DNA from: an uncultured Syntrophobacteraceae bacterium
Lineage (GTDB): Bacteria > Desulfobacterota > Syntrophobacteria > Syntrophobacterales > Syntrophobacteraceae
Direction: 5' to 3'
Length of the DNA: 28,003 nucleotides
NCBI GenBank assembly: GCA_937889795.1
Contig: CALBZH010000346.1
Coordinates: forward strand, 1-28,003
The notes below the pieces were generated by a model. The model ran no database searches, had not been told where the DNA came from, and worked only from the letters and a program-made list of their open reading frames with translations. Below are positions 7,892 to 16,532 of this stretch, one piece after another. Every line of letters begins with the position of its first letter. Positions within the stretch are counted from its first letter, which is position 1. Position numbers and translations under genes: made by a program.

Positions 7892-8923
7892 CTACGAAGC
7901 GAGTGTGGCCCCCAGCTGCCCGCATCCTGCCATAATCTTCCACCCGTGGGAATGCCGAACCCGAGTGAACACCTTCCCGTCCGTCAGCCAGGAAGCGAAC
8001 TCGTGCACGTGCTCGGGGGAGGGACTTCGATATCGTGACCGCGCGTCGGCGTTGTACGGGATCAGGTTTACCCTGACGGGAGGGAGATCGACAAGGTAGC
8101 GAATGAGCTGTAGCGCGTTCTGTCTCGAATCATTGATCCCCGCGAGCAAGACATATTCGATGAGCACAACTCCGTCTCGCGCCAGGGGGAAGCCGCGTAA
8201 AGACTCAGCAAGCCGTTCAAGGGGGAACGTTCGATTGATGGGCATGAGTGAGGAGCGAAGACGATTGTCGGCGGCATTGAGCGAGACCGCGAGTCTTAAC
8301 TTGCTCAATCTCAGAGCCGCCAGCTTGTGGAGTCCCTCGACGTGTCCTGCGGTTGAGAGCGTCATATGGCTCAACGCAACATCGAATCCGCGCTGATCGC
8401 TCAGAACGCGCACCGCCTGGAGAACCTGGTCGAAGTTGTCAAGCGGTTCCCCCATGCCCATGAAGACAATGTTGTCGATCCGGTAACCGAGCGCGAACCG
8501 AGCCGCATGAACCTGCCAGACGATCTCCTCGGTTTCGAGGTTGCGAGCGAAGCCGATCCTGCCGGTTGTACAGAATGTGCACCCCATTCGGCAACCGACC
8601 TGGCATGAGAGGCACAGGGTGGTACGACCATTGCCGGGGATGATCACGGATTCGATCGTGAGCCCGTCGTGAAGCGTCGAAGCAAATTTCACAACGCCCG
8701 CGTCTTGCTGCAGGGAGACAATGCGACACGATGGAAATCGCACATCCTCTGCAAGGCGAGCTGCGAGTGCGGGCGAGCGCAGGAGCTCTGGTGCCTCGGT
8801 AAACGAGTCGTTGCCCTTCTTGAAGATCTCTCTGTAGATGGCTGCGGCGTGGTGGAGTCCCTTGCCGTAATGCCGGTTCATCTCACGAGCGAGATCACTG
8901 CACGTCAGTGAGAAGAGCCTCAC
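7892..8923 (-). CDS. rlmN: RlmN/Cfr-family radical SAM rRNA methyltransferase
   Basis: A 343-aa protein. C111, C115 and C118 (CX3CX2C in SCQVGCRMGCTFCTTG) bind the radical-SAM [4Fe-4S] cluster; GMGEP is the SAM-binding strand; ARNLETEEIVWQ, LSTAG and LIPYN are further RlmN/Cfr motifs; C334 in GCGQL corresponds to the C-terminal cysteine that carries the transient methyl-protein intermediate. The expected reaction is C2 methylation of A2503 in 23S rRNA (and A37 of some tRNAs). The GTG start at 8923 overlaps the stop of the upstream kinase gene by four bases (GTGA), with GGAGG at 8931-8935; a TTG at 8944 has no support. Some motifs differ from textbook RlmN (SHGWKIMAG in place of the usual SRGxDIxAA), so it could be a paralogous family member rather than the housekeeping copy. 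Confidence 0.85.
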   Translation of the reverse strand: MRLFSLTCSDLAREMNRHYGKGLHHAAAIYREIFKKGNDSFTEAPELLRSPALAARLAEDVRFPSCRIVSLQQDAGVVKFASTLHDGLTIESVIIPGNGRTTLCLSCQVGCRMGCTFCTTGRIGFARNLETEEIVWQVHAARFALGYRIDNIVFMGMGEPLDNFDQVLQAVRVLSDQRGFDVALSHMTLSTAGHVEGLHKLAALRLSKLRLAVSLNAADNRLRSSLMPINRTFPLERLAESLRGFPLARDGVVLIEYVLLAGINDSRQNALQLIRYLVDLPPVRVNLIPYNADARSRYRSPSPEHVHEFASWLTDGKVFTRVRHSHGWKIMAGCGQLGATLAS

Positions 8924-11136
8924 CTGGCGCCCTCCATTTTCCAATCAGCATCCAGCACCTGTCGGACGGTTTCGCTCAGCTCTTTCACGGAGAAGGGCTT
9001 CGGAATAAAACGGACACCTTGTTCAAGAATACCGTGATCGGCAATCACTTCTGCCGGGTAACCGGACATGTAGAGGCATTTCAGTCCGGGCTTGATTCGG
9101 GTGAGGCTATTGGCCAGCTCGCGTCCGTCCATTTCGGGCATGACCACATCGGTAATCAGCAGGTGAATGGCCTTGTCGAAGTCCTGAGCGATCTCAATCG
9201 CCTGGCGAGGGGAGGACGCGCTGAGAACCGCATACCCCAGGCGTTCGAGAACCGCCTTGCCAAGATTGAGGATCGCCTGTTCGTCTTCCACGATCAATAC
9301 GGTCTCCCTTCCCCCTGGGGGCTTGACCTGGGACGTGGGGGGCTGGTATTGCGCGCCCTCTCCCAGGAATCGAGGAAGGTAGATCCTGAAGATCGTGCCC
9401 TTGTTCGGTTCGCTGCTCACGTTGATGAAACCCGCATTTTGCCGGACGATCCCGTAAACGGTTGCCAGCCCGAGTCCGGTGCCCTTGCCTACCTCCTTCG
9501 TCGTGAAGAACGGTTCGAAGATATTGCTGAGGATCTCCGTGCTCATGCCGGCTCCCGTGTCGCCCACTGAAAGCAGGACAAACTCCCCTGGGACCATTTC
9601 GGGCATGAGGCCGCGATGGGACTCGTCAAGGACGACGTTTGCTGTCTCGATTGCGAGCTTGCCAAAACCCGTGATCGCGTCACGAGCGTTGACGGCAAGA
9701 TTGGCCAAGATCTGGTCAAGCTGCGACGGGTCCATCTTCACCTTCCAAAGGGGCTGAGCCGGCAGCCAAGTGAGCTGGATGTCTTCGCCAATGATTCGCT
9801 GAAGCATCTTCAGTGTGCCCTCCACGGCCTTGTTGAGGTCCAAGACCTTGGGGCTCACGGTCTGTCTGCGCGCGAACGCGAGCAGTTGACGCGTGAGCTC
9901 AGCCGAGCGCTGGGCCGCTTTCTGGATCTCGACAAGGTCAGTGTAACGTGCGTCTTCCGGATCCGTCGACTCCATGGCCAATTCGGCATGCCCAAGGATA
10001 ACGCCGAGCATGTTGTTGAAATCATGAGCCACGCCCCCGGCAAGACGCCCGATCGACTCCAGCTTCTGCGCTTGCAGCAGTTGGGATTCGAGCATTTCCT
10101 GCTCTTCCTGGGCTCGCTTCCGTTCCGTGATGTCCATGTGCGTGCCGACCATTCTGAGCGCCCGACCATTCGTGTCACGCTGCACGGCCCTGCCTCGCGC
10201 CAAGACCCACCGCCAGGAGCCATCCCGAGCCAACATGCGAAGCTCGGCTGAAAACGCGGGCTTATCTTGGCGAATGACGGCTTGGCTGGCACTCAAAGCC
10301 GCTTCGCGGTCTTCCGGATGAACCAGATCGAGCCACGTCTTCAGATGACTTGGGAGCGTACCGCTTTCATAACCGAGCATCTTGAAATAGGCTGGGCTGT
10401 AGTATACTTTCCCTGTGCTCACGTCCCAGTCCCACAAACCGTCGCTTGTGGCTTCCATGGCAAGGCGGAAACGCTCTTCACTTGCCCGCAGGGCCTCCTC
10501 AGCGCGTTTGCGATCCGTTTGGTCGTTGCCAATACAAAGGAGCTCGACGACCTGACCGTTCTCGTCCCGAACGGGCTTGTTCGTCCAGGCGACCCAGACG
10601 CGCTCGCCACTGCGGCGCATATTCTCGTTTTCGTTGATTGCATAGCGTTCCGGCTGCATTCCGATGTTGCGGATCATGGCGCGTAGGTCGCGCCCTGAGC
10701 TGTCCACCTCCGGTACGATGGTCCCTATAACGTTCTTTCCCAGAATTTCGTCGCTGGTGTAGCCGAAAAACTCCTGCGCGAATCGGTTGAAGAACCTGAT
10801 CCGCCCCTCCCTGTCCCGTCTCATAATGATGCTGTTGGCGCATTCAACCAGCTCTTCGTACCTGGCTTCGGTTACCCTGAGCGCTTGCTGGGAGCGCTGT
10901 ATCTGCGCTGCGCCACGACGGATGAGCACATAGAGCATCAGTGCGGTCGCAACGACGTAGCACCACCCCTTGATGATGGCGACGAGGGTGAATATTCCGG
11001 GGTCGGGGACCAGAAGCTCGACCAGCTTGTCTGACAGCAATATCCAGAGGACACCAACCGCAAGGTAGATGGTGGTGATCTTGAAGGGGATCAAAACGGT
11101 CTGGCTGGCTGCTTCCGTCGCGTTGACATTGTCCAT
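8920..11136 (-). CDS. Hybrid sensor histidine kinase (2 TM, 2 PAS, HisKA, HATPase, REC)
   Basis: A 738-aa membrane sensor. Two hydrophobic helices (about 17-37 and 49-72) bracket a very short extracytoplasmic loop. PAS domains cover about 88-212 and 220-340, the second ending in the PAC motif ([21 protein letters not shown]). HisKA holds H371 in GGVAHDFNN; the ATPase domain has the N box NARDA (483-487), DTGAGM (526-531) and GTGLGLAT (552-559). The C-terminal receiver has D663 in [13 protein letters not shown] and K713. The HDFNN H box is typical of PAS-rich kinases without a cognate DNA-binding regulator. No response regulator or output gene is nearby, so output must pass to an unlinked phosphotransfer partner or the receiver is autoregulatory. 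Its stop overlaps the rlmN-like start, implying translational coupling. Confidence 0.92.
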   Translation of the reverse strand: MDNVNATEAASQTVLIPFKITTIYLAVGVLWILLSDKLVELLVPDPGIFTLVAIIKGWCYVVATALMLYVLIRRGAAQIQRSQQALRVTEARYEELVECANSIIMRRDREGRIRFFNRFAQEFFGYTSDEILGKNVIGTIVPEVDSSGRDLRAMIRNIGMQPERYAINENENMRRSGERVWVAWTNKPVRDENGQVVELLCIGNDQTDRKRAEEALRASEERFRLAMEATSDGLWDWDVSTGKVYYSPAYFKMLGYESGTLPSHLKTWLDLVHPEDREAALSASQAVIRQDKPAFSAELRMLARDGSWRWVLARGRAVQRDTNGRALRMVGTHMDITERKRAQEEQEMLESQLLQAQKLESIGRLAGGVAHDFNNMLGVILGHAELAMESTDPEDARYTDLVEIQKAAQRSAELTRQLLAFARRQTVSPKVLDLNKAVEGTLKMLQRIIGEDIQLTWLPAQPLWKVKMDPSQLDQILANLAVNARDAITGFGKLAIETANVVLDESHRGLMPEMVPGEFVLLSVGDTGAGMSTEILSNIFEPFFTTKEVGKGTGLGLATVYGIVRQNAGFINVSSEPNKGTIFRIYLPRFLGEGAQYQPPTSQVKPPGGRETVLIVEDEQAILNLGKAVLERLGYAVLSASSPRQAIEIAQDFDKAIHLLITDVVMPEMDGRELANSLTRIKPGLKCLYMSGYPAEVIADHGILEQGVRFIPKPFSVKELSETVRQVLDADWKMEGAR

Positions 11137-11188
11137 GGGCCTCGTCTACTCCAGGCTGAGTCTCCGGTGAAGGTACCCGATGCGGCTC

Positions 11189-11812
11189 TCAATGCAAGGA
11201 AGCGCTGTTCCGCGAAAGGAGCTTGTCCCAGATGGCGCGAACCTGTCGGGCTGTCTCCTCCAACGTGCCGGAATTGTCGATGATGAGGTGTGCAGTCGCT
11301 CGTTTCTGGTCGATGGGAAGCTGAATGGTGAGTGTCTGCTCGGCGGCTTCTCGAGTCAGTTTGTCGCGCTGCATCAGTCTGAGGATCTGAATTTCGGCTG
11401 GAACGTATACGAGGATGATGGTATCGAAACGGCCTTCCATGCAGGATTCAAAGAGCAAAGGGATGTCGAACATCAGTGGTGTTGTGCGTTCTCCCCGTCT
11501 CCACTCCTCCCACCGTCGCTCCATGGCCTCAAAAATGAGTGGGTGAAGGATTGCGTCAATGTCCTTACGGCAGGTGGGGTCACGAACGATGGCTTCACGG
11601 AGTCTCTGACGGTGAAGAGCCCCCTCGCGGTCAAAATAGCTCTCGCCCAGATAAGCCCTGAGCTTGCGCCAGCCCAACGACCCGGGTGCGACCACTTCGC
11701 GGGCGATCTGATCGGCGTCGACGATTATCGCTCCAAGGTCCTGAAAAAGAATTGCCACGGTACTCTTCCCCGTGGCAATTCCGCCTGTCAAAGCAATTCT
11801 CTTAGGCTCCAT
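11189..11812 (-). CDS. coaE: Dephospho-CoA kinase
   Basis: A 207-aa P-loop kinase that phosphorylates the 3' hydroxyl of dephospho-CoA, the last step of coenzyme A synthesis, in the cytoplasm. Walker A is LTGGIATGKS (G10-S17) and the CoaE signature VDADQIAREVV follows with D32 and D34. HPLIFEAM near residue 90, the Walker B-like strand LMFDIPLLFES and the lid QRDKLTREAAE are all present. Length is normal for the family (about 200). It lies between the small exported protein and the sensor kinase on the same strand. The Shine-Dalgarno is weak (TGAG just upstream of ATG). Confidence 0.95.
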   Translation of the reverse strand: MEPKRIALTGGIATGKSTVAILFQDLGAIIVDADQIAREVVAPGSLGWRKLRAYLGESYFDREGALHRQRLREAIVRDPTCRKDIDAILHPLIFEAMERRWEEWRRGERTTPLMFDIPLLFESCMEGRFDTIILVYVPAEIQILRLMQRDKLTREAAEQTLTIQLPIDQKRATAHLIIDNSGTLEETARQVRAIWDKLLSRNSASLH

Positions 11813-11858
11813 GTGCTCAAGTCATTGACTGCCGCTCACCGCCGCCTCAAGCAGCCGG

Positions 11859-12239
11859 TCATTCGTCAAGCAGGTTTCCCAGCGGGCGACAGAAGGTATA
11901 CATGTACGGTTTCATCAGCAACTGACGATGGACGCGATCCCAGGTGCACGAGGTCGTGGCCCAGGGTGCGGACACAACCGTTCCTGCAAACCCTGCCACC
12001 ATGGCGGCAAGGCTCAGGGGTCTCATGACCGCCGCGTCAAAAATGATCGCCTCAGGAGGAGGATCGTCGATCGGCTCTTCCTCGAAGACCGCCAGCTCAG
12101 GGGTTGGCGGGCACCCCGGTTTGGTGTGTCCCGTCGTGAACATCGATCTTCCAAAATAGTCCGCCGCCGTGCAGGCAGGCACGACCACCCCCGTGATCAC
12201 AAACGCTGCTACCAAAAGCACGAGCAATGTCCGTTTCAT
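11859..12239 (-). CDS. Small exported protein of unknown function
   Basis: A 126-aa protein not recognised as a known family. Residues 1-26 form a signal sequence (MKRTLLVLLVAAFVITGVVV) that ends in PACTAAD; this may be a signal peptidase I site or, with the Cys, a weak lipobox. An acidic, proline-rich stretch follows (FEEEPIDDPPPE), then a second hydrophobic segment (LSLAAMVAGFAGTVVSAPW) that could be a membrane helix, and a C-terminal region with two cysteines. ATG 12239 is preceded by a GGAGGGG site; the frame is open further upstream to 12290 but that part lacks a start signal and overlaps sufB. It lies between sufB and coaE with gaps of under 50 bases, so it is co-transcribed. Confidence 0.72.
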   Translation of the reverse strand: MKRTLLVLLVAAFVITGVVVPACTAADYFGRSMFTTGHTKPGCPPTPELAVFEEEPIDDPPPEAIIFDAAVMRPLSLAAMVAGFAGTVVSAPWATTSCTWDRVHRQLLMKPYMYTFCRPLGNLLDE

Positions 12240-12286
12240 GATAGCCCCTCCAGTTAAGTTGGATCCCCTATGAACAAGCCTCTTCC

Positions 12287-13513
12287 TCACATAACGTCTT
12301 TCTCACTCATTTCAATAGCCTTGTCAATCTCCGCCTTGAGCTGTGGCGGCAGTCCGGGGACATCGACGCTCAAGAAGCCGCGCACGATGGTTGCCACCGC
12401 CTCATCTTCCGTAAGCCCGCGGGACATGAGGTAGCAGATCTCCTCCTGCGCGATCTTTCCGACGGCAGCCTCGTGAGACATTTCCACGCCGTCGACGTGC
12501 CCTTCCAGTTCGGGCACGGCATAGATCAGCCCTCCTTTGATGATGAGACCCTTGCATTCCAGGTGCGCCTTGATTTCAGGAACCTCCCCGATCAGGTGCC
12601 CCCTCGAGATGATCCGTCCCCCGTTGCTAATGGTCCTGGCAACGATCTCGGCTCGGGTTCCGGGCTTCTTAAGATAGACACGCCCGCCGACATCATATTC
12701 GGATCCGGGGCTGCCCACGATGATGCTGTTCAGGCGGGCCACGGCATTTTCACCCACTAGGTGCGTCGTGGGGTACATCTGGAGGGTTCGACACGGCTTC
12801 ATGCAAACGTAGTTATTGAGAAAAAGGCCTCCAGCCTCTACTTGGGCCACCGATCGGGGTCGCACCACCATGTCTTCCGCCCAGTTGTGAATCATGGTGA
12901 AGCTGAGCTTGGCGTTTTTCTTAATATAGAATTCCGAGATGCCTACGTGCGCTCCCTTCTTTGAATGGGGCGACGTCGAGCACCCGGTGATGACATGAAG
13001 CTCCGAATCTTCTTCCGCGATGATGATATTGTGAACGTTTTGCTGCAGCCCGTTGGTATTGATATACAGGCAGGCTTGAATTGGGTAGATGCTCTTGGCG
13101 CCGGGCAAGGCTCGGATAACGTAGCCGTTGTGCAGATTCGTCTCCGCGGCGGCCGTGTATTTGTCGGCATCAACGGAAGCCAGCTTCCAATAGTAATCCC
13201 GGATCCAGTCGTGCTTTTCCAACGCCTGGCGAATCGGGATCACCTCGATGCCTTCCTGCTTCGACTCACAGTGAATGACGGAAGTGTCCTTCTGAAAGAA
13301 AGTTCCGCCGCGTCCCTCTTCGGTGACGTCCACGCCAGCCAGAAGAAGCCGCTGGACCTCCTCGTCCGGCAAGGTCTTCAGCTCTTCATCGCTCAGATAT
13401 TCGTAGCTTTCGGAAGTCGTTCGAAACCCCATCAGATCGATATCGGGACCGAGGGGCGCTTTCTTGTCCAGGGCTTTGGCCGCTTGTTCTTTCAGCTGTT
13501 CTCGATCGTACAT
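12287..13513 (-). CDS. sufB: SufB/SufD-family Fe-S scaffold protein (minimal SMS/SUF type)
   Basis: A 408-aa member of the SufBD family, the scaffold partner of the SufC ATPase in iron-sulfur cluster assembly. The right-handed beta-helix core is seen as repeated strands (ELHVITGCST, VGISEFYIKKNAKLSF, NSIIVGSPGSEYDVGGRVYLK), and the C-terminal helices carry the family signature SHEAAVGKIAQEEICYLMSRGL and EAVATIVRGFLS. It is shorter than E. coli SufB (495 aa) and seems to lack the cluster-binding cysteine in the GDKCGAHTFP loop of that protein. ATG 13513 is preferred, with GAGGA 9 bases upstream; ATG 13522 abuts that site. The start lies within the end of sufC (22-base overlap), implying coupled translation. 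Confidence 0.9.
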   Translation of the reverse strand: MYDREQLKEQAAKALDKKAPLGPDIDLMGFRTTSESYEYLSDEELKTLPDEEVQRLLLAGVDVTEEGRGGTFFQKDTSVIHCESKQEGIEVIPIRQALEKHDWIRDYYWKLASVDADKYTAAAETNLHNGYVIRALPGAKSIYPIQACLYINTNGLQQNVHNIIIAEEDSELHVITGCSTSPHSKKGAHVGISEFYIKKNAKLSFTMIHNWAEDMVVRPRSVAQVEAGGLFLNNYVCMKPCRTLQMYPTTHLVGENAVARLNSIIVGSPGSEYDVGGRVYLKKPGTRAEIVARTISNGGRIISRGHLIGEVPEIKAHLECKGLIIKGGLIYAVPELEGHVDGVEMSHEAAVGKIAQEEICYLMSRGLTEDEAVATIVRGFLSVDVPGLPPQLKAEIDKAIEMSEKDVM

Positions 13514-14256
13514 CGCACACATTCCTCATATCCAACTTCGCTGATGCAGCGAAAGATTTCCCTCGGATTGGTGCTGCAGCTCATCACGCCATTGAACAGC
13601 AGCTGCCCTTTGTCCACGGCGACATAATCCAGAATATGTCCCGTGTGAGTGATGATGAGGCCCATCTTGGTTCGATCCCGCCTGACCTGCAGCCGGGATT
13701 TGGTGGCTGTCGCCGAGCACTCCTTTTCAAGCAGTCTGGCGATGGTTTCGCCGACCAAAGCGATGTTCTCAATGTCGACCCCGGATTCCGGCTCATCAAA
13801 GAGCATGAGGTCGGCTCCCTGGGACATGAGCTGGAGGAGCTCGGAACGCTTGATTTCCCCGCCCGAGAACCCGGCGTTCACGTCCCGGTCGAGGAAATTC
13901 TCAAAATTCACTTTCCGGGCCAAACCCTCCACATCCACGTCGCTCCGGGCGCAGATTTGAACCATCTGCCGGGTCTTCAGGCCGTGAATGGTGGGAGGAC
14001 GCTGATAGGACATGCCGATTCCCAAACGGGCTCGCTCGTCGATGGGAGCGTAAGTGATATCCACCCCTTTGAAAACGATTTTGCCTCCCGTGACCTTGTA
14101 CTGGGGATATCCGACGATGGTCATCAACAGGGAGGTCTTGCCCGAACCGTTGGGTCCGAACAGAACGTGGGTTTCCCCTGGCTTGATCTCCAAATCAATG
14201 TGCTTGAGTATGGTTCTTCCTGCAAGCTCTACCTGAAGATCTTCGATCAAAAGCAT
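13492..14256 (-). CDS. sufC: SufC-type Fe-S assembly ATPase
   Basis: A 254-aa ABC ATPase that powers the SufB scaffold. Walker A is GPNGSGKTS (G34-K40), Q loop YQRPPTIHG, signature FSGGE (130-134), Walker B LMLFDEPESG with catalytic E155, and H-loop H204 in LIITHTGHILDYV. An insertion of about 19 residues (about 180-198, ECSATATKSRLQVRRDRTK) lies between Walker B and the H loop compared with E. coli SufC. The C-terminus YEECVRC has two cysteines typical of archaeal/anaerobe SufC. GGAGGGGC precedes the ATG. No sufS, sufU, sufD or rrf2-type regulator gene is adjacent. Confidence 0.93.
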   Translation of the reverse strand: MLLIEDLQVELAGRTILKHIDLEIKPGETHVLFGPNGSGKTSLLMTIVGYPQYKVTGGKIVFKGVDITYAPIDERARLGIGMSYQRPPTIHGLKTRQMVQICARSDVDVEGLARKVNFENFLDRDVNAGFSGGEIKRSELLQLMSQGADLMLFDEPESGVDIENIALVGETIARLLEKECSATATKSRLQVRRDRTKMGLIITHTGHILDYVAVDKGQLLFNGVMSCSTNPREIFRCISEVGYEECVRCTIENS

Positions 14257-14367
14257 AAGAGCCCCTCCAATATTCTAGGCATGCGGAGCAACCCGTCACC
14301 AAGATGATGGATTGCATCTGGCCCGGATGTTTTTCGCCCAAGCTCCCTCAAGATGAGTATTTGACTT

Positions 14368-14396
14368 CTTATAATCGTTCACTCATTGCGGTGCAA
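14368..14396 (-). promoter_or_regulatory. Candidate sigma70 promoter for sufC operon
   Basis: On the minus strand TTGCAC (14396-14391) is separated by 17 bases from TATAAG (14373-14368), a 5/6 match to the -10 consensus. It lies about 110 bases upstream of the sufC start, in the 166-base gap after the solute-binding-protein gene. The -35 match is weak (3/6). Confidence 0.4.
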
Positions 14397-14422
14397 CCGA
14401 GAAACTTAAGCTTTGTAGAGAC

Positions 14423-16045
14423 CTAACGATATTTGATGCGCATTGCAGGCACCCACCATTCCAGGGGAGCCAATCCCATTGCGTAGACGTTGACGTCTTC
14501 AAAACGTCTATGAACAGCCATGAGTGCCTCAAGGGTGAAAAGAAAGGTGTAAGGTTCTTCTTCGTGCACGATGGCATGGAACCGATGGTACAAAGCACGA
14601 CGTTTATTTGCGTCAAATTCCTGCCTGGCAGTTTCAATAATCTGGTCGGCTTCCTGGTTCTTGAATCCGACGAAATTGGATCCTTTATCGGCCTGTGAAG
14701 AGTGCCAGATCTGAAAGGGATCGGATTCCCAGCCCATGCTCCAACCCAGCGTGCAGGCGTCGAAATCCCGGTCGTCGATGCGTTGGATGAAAACCGCCCA
14801 TTCCAACCGCCGGATGCTCATCTTGATCCCCACGCCCTTCAGATTCTCCTGAAGAATGGTAGCAATCTGCTCGCCCGTCTTGGAGCCGGCCGAGACCAAG
14901 AATTCAAAGTCAAAGGCTCTGCCGTCTTTGTCGAGGATCCCGTCCTGGTCGTGATCTCCCCAGCCGGCTTCCTTGAGGAGGAGCAGAGCTGCTTTGGGAT
15001 CAAACGGATAGAGGGGGATGCTCTGGTCGTAGTCCGGGCTGTTGATGTAGAAGGGACCGGATACGACCGTACCCAGTCCAAGCAGCACCTTCTGGAGGAA
15101 GCTCTCACGATCCATGAGCATGGTCATCGCTTTTCGAACCCGCTTGTCGCTGAAAAGCGCTCGGCGACCATTCCAACCGATGTAGCTGTAGCTGGGCAGA
15201 TAATACTTGAGCTTTCTGAAATCATCGTTGAAGCGCTTGGACTGTGTTTGCCTGGCCCATTGAATGGGTCTGAGGCTCATCATGTCCAGTCCTCCCTGTT
15301 TGAGCACCTGGAAGGCTGCGGTGGGCTCGGTAATGATCTTGAAGACATGACGGGTGAGATGGGGCTTCTTTCCCCAATAGCTTTCGTCACGGACCAGCAC
15401 GATCTCTTTGCCGGTGTCCCACTTGACCAGCTTGTAGGGACCGGTTCCCACAGGCAGACGCCCGATGGGATGTTTGTTGAAATCGTCGGATTCCTTGAAC
15501 AGGTGAGCCGGAACAATGTTGATGCCGCCGCAGAAATCCAATGCGCGATAATAGGGGATGCGGTAACGGTAGCGAACGGTGTAGTCGTCAAGTAGCTCAA
15601 CGTTTTCGATGTCCTGGTAATAATTGCGCAAATGTGGCGCGTCCACCTTCGGATCCATGATGCGCTCGTTGGAGAAGACGACATCCCGTCCCGTGAAGGG
15701 ATGACCGTCCTGCCACTTCACGTGCTTTTTCAGGTGGAAGACATACGTCAGGTGATCGTCCGAGATTTCCCAGGAATCCGCTAGCTGCGGCACGAGCTCC
15801 ATGGTTCGCTCATCGCGCTTGACCAACGATTCGTAGATGAATTCATTGATGCCGGACGCATACGCGTCGGTGGCGACAATCGGGTTCAAGGTGGCGGGCT
15901 CGGCGCTCAAGTGATGGACGAGCCAGTCACCATCCGTGGGGACAGTCGCTTCCGGGGACATCGTCGTTTGTGCGAGCAGTGGGGCTGCGGCCACCAACAG
16001 GAGCAGGAGGGCGCTGAAAGCCCTGGATCGCGGGTGCTGGCTCAT
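14423..16045 (-). CDS. Peptide/nickel-type ABC transporter solute-binding protein (SBP_bac_5)
   Basis: A 540-aa exported binding protein of family 5 (DppA/OppA-like). Residues 1-26 are a signal peptide (FSALLLLLVAAAPLLAQ). The mature part has the family marks: LSAEPATLNPIVATDAYA near the N-terminus, a YVFHLKKHVKWQDGHPF segment, VVFSNERI, GTGPYKLVKWD, and FSDKRVRKAMTMLMDR in the lobe-2 region. It should capture a peptide or similar ligand in the periplasm and deliver it to a membrane permease, but no permease or ATPase gene of that type is adjacent on either side, so the partner is elsewhere. GAGG lies 8 bases upstream of ATG 16045. Confidence 0.92.
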   Translation of the reverse strand: MSQHPRSRAFSALLLLLVAAAPLLAQTTMSPEATVPTDGDWLVHHLSAEPATLNPIVATDAYASGINEFIYESLVKRDERTMELVPQLADSWEISDDHLTYVFHLKKHVKWQDGHPFTGRDVVFSNERIMDPKVDAPHLRNYYQDIENVELLDDYTVRYRYRIPYYRALDFCGGINIVPAHLFKESDDFNKHPIGRLPVGTGPYKLVKWDTGKEIVLVRDESYWGKKPHLTRHVFKIITEPTAAFQVLKQGGLDMMSLRPIQWARQTQSKRFNDDFRKLKYYLPSYSYIGWNGRRALFSDKRVRKAMTMLMDRESFLQKVLLGLGTVVSGPFYINSPDYDQSIPLYPFDPKAALLLLKEAGWGDHDQDGILDKDGRAFDFEFLVSAGSKTGEQIATILQENLKGVGIKMSIRRLEWAVFIQRIDDRDFDACTLGWSMGWESDPFQIWHSSQADKGSNFVGFKNQEADQIIETARQEFDANKRRALYHRFHAIVHEEEPYTFLFTLEALMAVHRRFEDVNVYAMGLAPLEWWVPAMRIKYR

Positions 16046-16102
16046 GCTTCAAAACCTCGCTCATGTGCTTACTTGGGCTTGGCTCGCTGCAGCGGGAATT
16101 CC

Positions 16103-16138
16103 GACATAAGCTGCCCAGATAACATCAGTTGCCCGGAT
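16103..16138. repeat. Two-copy 18-bp tandem repeat upstream of the binding-protein gene
   Basis: GACATAAGCTGCCCAGAT (16103-16120) is followed directly by AACATCAGTTGCCCGGAT (16121-16138), with 14 of 18 identical positions. It lies 58-93 bases upstream of the minus-strand start at 16045, where an operator for an activator or repressor would be expected. A related stretch (CATCTGGCCCGGATG) occurs at 14315-14329 in front of sufC. Confidence 0.45.
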
Positions 16139-16210
16139 GGGGCTCGATGGGCTCGTCTTTAGCACAGCGCTTGCTCAGGGAAAAGCAGTTAATGGTCGGG
16201 GATGCACGGG

Positions 16211-16252
16211 AATAGAAAACCCCTTTCAAAGCCTGCGACGCTTCGAAAGGGG
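16211..16252 (-). terminator. Rho-independent terminator of the 77-aa gene
   Basis: On the plus strand CCCCTTTC (16220-16227) pairs with GAAAGGGG (16245-16252), one A/C mismatch follows, then AAGC pairs with GCTT around a 7-base loop. Read on the minus strand the hairpin is followed by TTTTCTATT, a good U-tract. It lies about 46 bases past the stop of the minus-strand gene ending at 16299 and separates it from the binding-protein gene. Confidence 0.82.
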
Positions 16253-16298
16253 CCATTAGGGTGGCGTCAGTTGGTCTGATGCTGGCGCCGCTGACGTG

Positions 16299-16532
16299 CT
16301 ACAAGCTATTGACGTCAATATTTCGGATGAACAGCTTGATCTGATCCATCCAACGCTCCAGCTGCTTTTCACGTTCTGCGTCCGCATTGTCCGCCTTTGC
16401 CTCTCTCGTATCTACCGTCGCGGAATTCTGGATGGTCGTCGCATCTCCGTTCTTTGAATCCAGCCCCCCTGACGGGATCTCGGTTCCCAAATAACGATCC
16501 AACTCGAGTGCTTCCATTTTCCGTGAGATCAT
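16299..16532 (-). CDS. Small hypothetical protein (77 aa), monocistronic
   Basis: Not recognised. A 77-aa, acidic, soluble peptide with no signal sequence. The middle (GDATTIQNSATVDTREAKADNADAE) is low-complexity and probably disordered; the C-terminus (EKQLERWMDQIKLFIRNIDV) looks like an amphipathic helix. It is very likely real because AGGAGGAG lies 3 bases upstream of ATG 16532 and a good intrinsic terminator follows its stop. The 5' flank is the most AT-rich stretch in this part of the window, as expected for a promoter. Neighbours give no functional clue. Confidence 0.68.
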   Translation of the reverse strand: MISRKMEALELDRYLGTEIPSGGLDSKNGDATTIQNSATVDTREAKADNADAEREKQLERWMDQIKLFIRNIDVNSL

